Below the pieces are notes generated by a model. That model was not told the DNA's origin. It did no database searches and saw only the letters and a program-made list of their open reading frames with translations. Shown one piece after another: positions 14,883 to 17,739 of a DNA stretch of 17,739 nt. The position numbers and the translations under genes were made by a program. How positions within the stretch are numbered: position 1 is the first letter of the stretch; each line of letters begins with the position of its first letter. This stretch comes from CAG-390 sp964384555 (GTDB taxonomy: Bacteria > Bacillota > Clostridia > Oscillospirales > CAG-272): NCBI GenBank assembly GCA_964384555.1, contig CAYLLA010000035.1, positions 1-17,739 on the forward strand, in the 5' to 3' direction.

Positions 14883-16343
14883 ATGAAGATCAAATTGGCA
14901 AACAAGATAATGGCCGCGGTTTTGGCCATCCTCTGCATCACGGCACTTGCCGCCTGCGCTAAAACACCATCCGGTGGAGAGGATACCACCGCCGCACCCG
15001 TGAGCAGCTCTGACATTGCAGCGCCGGTGACCACATCTCTCTACGAGGCAGATGACCTGCCTGCTACTTTGGAGCTTAACGAGACAGTGGTGATGCTCTA
15101 CAATGATGACTATGCATTTGTAGAGTTCTTCGCCGAGGAGGACGCCACCGACTCTGTAGAATATGCAATCAAAAACCGTAACTCCGCCGTTGAAAAGCGC
15201 CTTGGCGTAACAGTGGATTACGTCGGCACGCCCGGCAACTATGAAAACCGCGCCGAATACGAGAAAAAGGTATACGCCGATTTCACTGCAGGCAATACAT
15301 ATGATATATATGCATCCTATTCGATGTCGGTGGCAAACTGCGCATACAGCGGCTACTGCGCCGACCTGTTCCAGTATGAAGTCATCAATTTTGAAAAGCC
15401 TTGGTGGCCGGAAAAGCTCACAAGCGAGGCTTCCATCAACCATAAGCTCTATATGGCATCCGGCGATATCTCCACAAACATGCTCTATATGATGTATGTT
15501 ATGTACTATTCAAAGGATCTCATTACAAACAATAACCTTGATGATCCTTATGCACTTGTTGATGCCGGCACATGGACTATCGATAAGATGATAGAAATGG
15601 CCGAGGTCATGCGCTCCGATGCAGATGCCGACAGTAAAAATTACGGCATCGCCACCAGCTCAAACGTGCATTATGACTCCTTCTTCTACGGCGCGGGTCT
15701 CCGCACCCTTGATAAGGATGAAAACGACCAGCTTATAATCTCTGATCTGTTTGGCAGTGAAAAGGCTATCAATACCGCCGATAAGATGCAGGATCTTTGG
15801 AACGGCGGTCTCGGCACAAGAGAAAAGGGCGGGGCAGTCTTCCATGACGGACGGTCTCTCTTCTATGTTGACCGCGCCAGCTATGCAAGCTCACAGCTTG
15901 GTGATACCGATATGCCCTTTGGTGTTATCCCCATGCCTAAATACAGCGTCGATCAGACCGATTATTCCACCTGCCTCGGCTTCCCCTATACCCTCTACGC
16001 AATTTCCGCAGGCAGTCAGCATGGCGAGGCCGCCGCGTATCTGCTTGAGGCACTTGCATCCGAGGCATACCGCACCGTTACCCCCGCCCTCTTTGAGGTG
16101 TCTATGAAGGTAAGATATGTGGATGACCCCATAGCCGCACGTATGTTTGATATAATCCGCGCAGGTGTCAGCTTTGATGTTGGAAGAATATACACCTCCT
16201 CGCTTGAGAATATCACATATAACGTCTTCCGTAACGCTGTTGACGGTAAGGCCGCATTTGCAACCACATACCCGCGCAAAGCTCCCATACTTAAGGGATT
16301 GCTCAAAAAGTTCAACGAGCAGTTTGATAAAATATCCAAGTAA
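14883..16343 (+). CDS. Extracellular solute-binding lipoprotein, second of the pair
   Basis: A 486-residue lipoprotein: hydrophobic signal segment with lipobox LAAC (Cys25), a Thr/Ser/Ala-rich linker to about residue 60, then a binding-protein fold. Landmarks shared with the upstream paralogue, in the same order, are LGVTVDYVGTPGNYENRAEY, YDIYASYSM, KPWWPEKL, WTIDKMIEMAE, the DSFFYGAGL-like segment, GVIPMPKYSVDQ and FEVSMKVRYV...FRNAV. Divergence is large, so the duplication is old and ligands may differ. GAGGAGG precedes the ATG by eight bases. A hairpin follows the stop. No ABC permease or ATPase gene lies beside the pair, so its transporter must be elsewhere or beyond reach. Confidence 0.9.
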   Translation: MKIKLANKIMAAVLAILCITALAACAKTPSGGEDTTAAPVSSSDIAAPVTTSLYEADDLPATLELNETVVMLYNDDYAFVEFFAEEDATDSVEYAIKNRNSAVEKRLGVTVDYVGTPGNYENRAEYEKKVYADFTAGNTYDIYASYSMSVANCAYSGYCADLFQYEVINFEKPWWPEKLTSEASINHKLYMASGDISTNMLYMMYVMYYSKDLITNNNLDDPYALVDAGTWTIDKMIEMAEVMRSDADADSKNYGIATSSNVHYDSFFYGAGLRTLDKDENDQLIISDLFGSEKAINTADKMQDLWNGGLGTREKGGAVFHDGRSLFYVDRASYASSQLGDTDMPFGVIPMPKYSVDQTDYSTCLGFPYTLYAISAGSQHGEAAAYLLEALASEAYRTVTPALFEVSMKVRYVDDPIAARMFDIIRAGVSFDVGRIYTSSLENITYNVFRNAVDGKAAFATTYPRKAPILKGLLKKFNEQFDKISK

Positions 16344-16352
16344 ATAAAAAAA

Positions 16353-16388
16353 CGCCAAGCCGCGAGGGATCATTCTCGCGGCTTGGCG
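16353..16388. terminator. 14-bp hairpin after the lipoprotein operon
   Basis: CGCCAAGCCGCGAG (16353-16366) and its exact complement (16375-16388) around an 8-nt loop, starting nine bases after the stop codon. It is flanked by A runs on both sides on the plus strand, so it lacks the downstream T tract of a standard rightward terminator. The T tract exists only for the minus strand. It still most likely marks the end of the operon. Confidence 0.65.
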
Positions 16389-16407
16389 AAAAAAACGCAT
16401 AAATCTA

Positions 16408-16436
16408 TTGACAAAACGCCGAAAGTGTGCTAAAAT
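16408..16436 (+). promoter_or_regulatory. Consensus promoter of the tRNA-Ser gene
   Basis: TTGACA (16408-16413), a 17-nt spacer and TAAAAT (16431-16436) with an extended TG motif (16428-16429). It ends 20 bases before the tRNA, as expected for a strong stable-RNA promoter. Confidence 0.88.
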
Positions 16437-16456
16437 ATCAAGCGTGAGATAAATAC

Positions 16457-16545
16457 GGAGGGATATCGAAGTGGTCATAACGAGGCGGTCTTGAAAACCG
16501 TTTGGGAGCAATCCCACAAGGGTTCGAATCCCTTTCCCTCCGCCA
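16457..16545 (+). tRNA. tRNA-Ser (anticodon UGA)
   Basis: A type II tRNA of 89 nt including an encoded CCA. The acceptor stem GGAGGGA (16457-16463) pairs with TCCCTCC (16535-16541), followed by discriminator G and CCA (16543-16545). The anticodon loop CTTGAAA gives UGA, reading UCA codons. A long variable arm (GGGAGCAATCCCAC) and the T arm GGGTTCGAATCCC are present. It has its own promoter and terminator. Confidence 0.95.
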
Positions 16546-16588
16546 AATAAACCGTGAGCGGCTAAAAGCCGCTCACGGTTTATTTTTT
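16546..16588 (+). terminator. Intrinsic terminator of tRNA-Ser
   Basis: The arms AATAAACCGTGAGCGGC and GCCGCTCACGGTTTATT are perfectly complementary around TAAAA, followed by a T run to 16588. The stem begins immediately after the CCA end. The right arm and T run also form the start of the first downstream repeat unit. Confidence 0.9.
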
Positions 16589-16713
16589 GGAGATATCACG
16601 ATTCGAACCCTCTGCAAGGCCGTAGGCCTTGTAAAGCTTTGCGCCAAGGTGAGGAATGGAATTGGCAGTCCATACGCGCAAAGCGGGATTCAGAATCCCT
16701 TTCCCAAGTGAGC
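16568..16713 (+). repeat. tRNA-Ser-linked tandem repeat, copy 1 (146 bp)
   Basis: This unit recurs 156 bp later with only a few substitutions. After the shared terminator arm it starts GGAGATATC, like the tRNA 5' end (GGAGGGATATC). It ends GGGATTCAGAATCCC then TTTCCC, like the tRNA T arm and 3' acceptor strand. Between these lie hairpins CAAGGCC/GGCCTTG (16615-16631), GCTTTGCGC/GCGCAAAGC (16636-16684) and GGGATTC/GAATCCC (16685-16699). It also carries GATTCGAACCC, which on the minus strand reads like another T arm. It is not a functional tRNA. Confidence 0.85.
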
Positions 16714-16744
16714 GCGGCTTTTAGCCGCTCACGGTTTATTTTTT
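16708..16744 (+). terminator. Terminator copy between the tandem units
   Basis: GTGAGC, a 2-nt bulge, GGC, loop, GCCGCTCAC, then GTTTATTTTTT. It is nearly identical to the tRNA-Ser terminator and repeats with the 156-bp period. Confidence 0.75.
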
Positions 16745-16869
16745 GGAGATATCACGATTCGAACCCTCTGCAAGGCCGTAGGCCTTGTAAAGCTTTGCGA
16801 TAAGGTGAGAAATAGAATTTGCAGTCCATACGCGCAAAGCGGGATTCAGAATCCCTTTCCCATGTGAGC
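16724..16869 (+). repeat. tRNA-Ser-linked tandem repeat, copy 2 (146 bp)
   Basis: This matches copy 1 at a constant 156-bp offset without indels. Differences cluster in the centre (for example GCGCCAAGG against GCGATAAGG, and ATGGAATTGG against ATAGAATTTG). They shorten the long stem to 8 bp and break the small inner ATGGA/TCCAT stem. This copy therefore looks more decayed. It lacks the following terminator: after GTGAGC the sequence diverges. Confidence 0.85.
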
Positions 16870-17040
16870 AACCTTGCCGCAGGGCGCGCACAACAGCGCC
16901 GTGACGGAAACAATGGATATCGCAATCGTTTATGGCTATAGGTGAAAGAGAGAGCGCTTGCCAAGCCTTCTCACACATGAGAAGGCTTGGCAGGGATCGA
17001 ATCTTCCGCCTATAGACATTTAAACATTACGAAATGTCAT
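16870..17040. other. Gene-free spacer with hairpins
   Basis: No gene is supported. It contains a 15-bp perfect hairpin (16959-16992, listed separately) and GACATTT/AAATGTC (17015-17038). Open frames here run through repeat DNA and have no ribosome sites. Confidence 0.6.
16959..16992. repeat. 15-bp perfect palindromic hairpin related to the nearby REP-like elements
   Basis: TGCCAAGCCTTCTCA (16959-16973), loop CACA and its exact complement (16978-16992). The left arm carries GCCAAGCCTTCTC, identical to the start of the element at 17381. It therefore appears to be a rearranged or mirrored member of that repeat family. Confidence 0.7.
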
Positions 17041-17103
17041 CGAACAAGCCCTCCGACCTCGCTACCGCTCGGCCACCTCCCTTTACACAAGGGAGGCTTT
17101 TTT
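17041..17103 (-). repeat. REP-like double-hairpin element, second type, with rightward terminator activity likely
   Basis: CCTCCCTT (17076-17083), loop TACAC and AAGGGAGG (17089-17096), then CTTTTTTG on the plus strand, an intrinsic-terminator shape. On the minus strand the element reads AAGGGAGG, TGGCCGAGCGG, then TCGGAGGG. That is the same plan (stem, GTG-like joint, second stem, CGGA-GGG tail) as the elements at 17203 and 17381. Confidence 0.65.
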
Positions 17104-17162
17104 GTTAGTGCTAACATAGTGCAAAGCCATTGGAAAAACTGGAAATATCAAAACTTTAAAAT

Positions 17163-17310
17163 CTTGCTTTCTATATGTCTATAAATTGAGGTTCAGGCTC
17201 TTGCCAAGCCTTCCCCAGTGGGGGAAGGTGTCACGCGAAGCGTGACGGATGAGGTGGGCTGTGCACTATGAACGTGCTGTCAATATTAGGAGCACACTCC
17301 ATGCAGGAGC
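17163..17310 (+). repeat. Tandem REP-like element, copy A
   Basis: This is repeated 178 bp downstream without gaps. It has an AT-rich head (CTTGCTTTCT), then GCCAAG and stem 1 CCTTCCCC/GGGGAAGG (17209-17228, loop AGTG). Stem 2 is GTCACGC/GCGTGAC (17230-17246, loop GAA), followed by GGATGAGGTGGGCTGTGCAC and a tail ending CACTCCATGC-GGAGC. From memory, this double-hairpin plus GGATGAGG pattern is widespread between genes in gut Clostridia. No coding capacity is supported. Confidence 0.85.
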
Positions 17311-17340
17311 CGGCGCTCCGCGCCTGAGGGATTGTAGACT

Positions 17341-17488
17341 CTTGCTTTCTGCATGTATATAATCTAAAGCTCAAACTCTCGCCAAGCCTTCTCCAGTGGG
17401 AGAAGGTGTCAGCCGCAGGCTGACGGATGAGGTGGGCTGTGCACTATGTACGTGCTGTCTGTATTGAGAGCACACTCCATGCGGGAGC
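17341..17488 (+). repeat. Tandem REP-like element, copy B
   Basis: Second copy with stem 1 CCTTCTCC/GGAGAAGG (17387-17406) and stem 2 GTCAGCC/GGCTGAC (17408-17424). Every stem difference from copy A is matched by a compensating change in the opposite arm, while the loop AGTG and the GGATGAGGTGGGC tail are unchanged. Confidence 0.85.
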
Positions 17489-17498
17489 AGGAGCGGGT

Positions 17499-17534
17499 CG
17501 AGTCATCAAAAACGACTCGGCGAGTGAAACTCGC
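17499..17534. repeat. Two adjacent small hairpins
   Basis: CGAGTC/GACTCG (17499-17519) is followed directly by GCGAGT/ACTCGC (17520-17534, loop GAA) and then TGTTTTG. They may act as a weak terminator. The surrounding 17491-17645 is AT-rich and otherwise empty. Confidence 0.45.
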
Positions 17535-17645
17535 TGTTTTGCAAGCAAAAATTTCATATTAAAAAGCAAACATTATTCAAAAGATAAATAATCGGCAAAC
17601 GCACAAACGCTCGCGACCGAATCTCACAAAAATCTCAAAACCCTA

Positions 17646-17674
17646 TTGCAATTTAGCGAGATATGGTGTACAAT
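17646..17674 (+). promoter_or_regulatory. Promoter pointing out of the window
   Basis: TTGCAA (17646-17651), a 17-nt spacer and TACAAT (17669-17674); TATAAT overlaps at 17674-17679. It probably serves a gene or RNA that starts near or beyond the right edge. The 60 bases after it contain no gene that I can support. Confidence 0.6.
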
Positions 17675-17739
17675 ATAATCGGAGCAATTTAAAAGCAAAA
17701 TGTGCGCAGGGAACTGCGTGCGGCATCCCGAAAACGCCG

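Noticed and set aside
16589..16705. Second functional tRNA-Ser
   Set aside because: The 5' GGAGATA and 3' TTTCCCA ends do not form a proper acceptor stem, and there is no anticodon arm or CCA.
16736..16978. 80-residue minus-strand open frame in the repeat region
   Set aside because: It runs through tandem repeat DNA and a terminator stem, has no plausible ribosome site and resembles frames that arise by chance in repeats.
17041..17096. Possible second tRNA-Ser or tRNA-Leu 5' half on the minus strand (GTGGCCGAGCGGT)
   Set aside because: No anticodon stem or 3' half follows and the segment fits the REP-like hairpin plan better.
16568..17490. CRISPR array
   Set aside because: Repeat units are about 146-148 bp with related neighbours, not short identical repeats with unique spacers, and no cas genes are present.

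Overview
The window looks like chromosomal DNA of a mid-GC Gram-positive anaerobe of the class Clostridia, probably close to the Oscillospiraceae/Ruminococcaceae. This rests on strong Shine-Dalgarno sites, frequent ATA (Ile) codons, lipoproteins with Thr/Ser-rich linkers, consensus sigma-A promoters with 17-bp spacers, a tRNA gene that encodes its own CCA, and GTG..GACGGATGAGG hairpin repeats of a kind I recall from such genomes. The lineage is an inference; no rRNA or phylogenetic marker is present.

Left part (1-6.6 kb, + strand). A MarR-type repressor and two ABC exporter half-transporters form an overlapping three-gene operon behind an extended -10 promoter with a candidate operator at the transcription start. 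The two half-transporters have complementary active-site degeneration, so they should form a heterodimer with one working ATP site. Next is an N-acylglucosamine 2-epimerase with its own promoter, then a small four-helix membrane protein and a SecB-like chaperone, which is uncommon in a Gram-positive.

Middle part (6.6-13.0 kb, - strand). Six genes read leftwards: ribulokinase, a lone PTS_EIIC_2-type permease, a single-pass membrane protein, a CysE-like serine acetyltransferase with an unusual N-terminal extension, a glycerophosphodiester phosphodiesterase and a YkuE/YaeI-like metallophosphoesterase. The ribulokinase has a perfect consensus promoter. A strong hairpin ends the gene row and contains the last gene's stop codon. 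A second hairpin separates the last two genes.

Right part (13.0-17.7 kb, + strand). Divergent from the ribulokinase are two tandem paralogous substrate-binding lipoproteins with no permease beside them. Then comes a tRNA-Ser(UGA) with promoter and terminator. The last 1.2 kb has no convincing gene and is packed with repeats: two tandem 146-bp units that mimic the ends of the tRNA and its terminator, and several small double-hairpin elements, two of which are in tandem with compensatory stem changes. A promoter near the right edge points out of the window.

I did not find a clear new defence or mobile system. The most notable items are the tRNA-Ser-linked repeat array, the covarying double-hairpin repeats, the SecB-like gene and the extended serine acetyltransferase.
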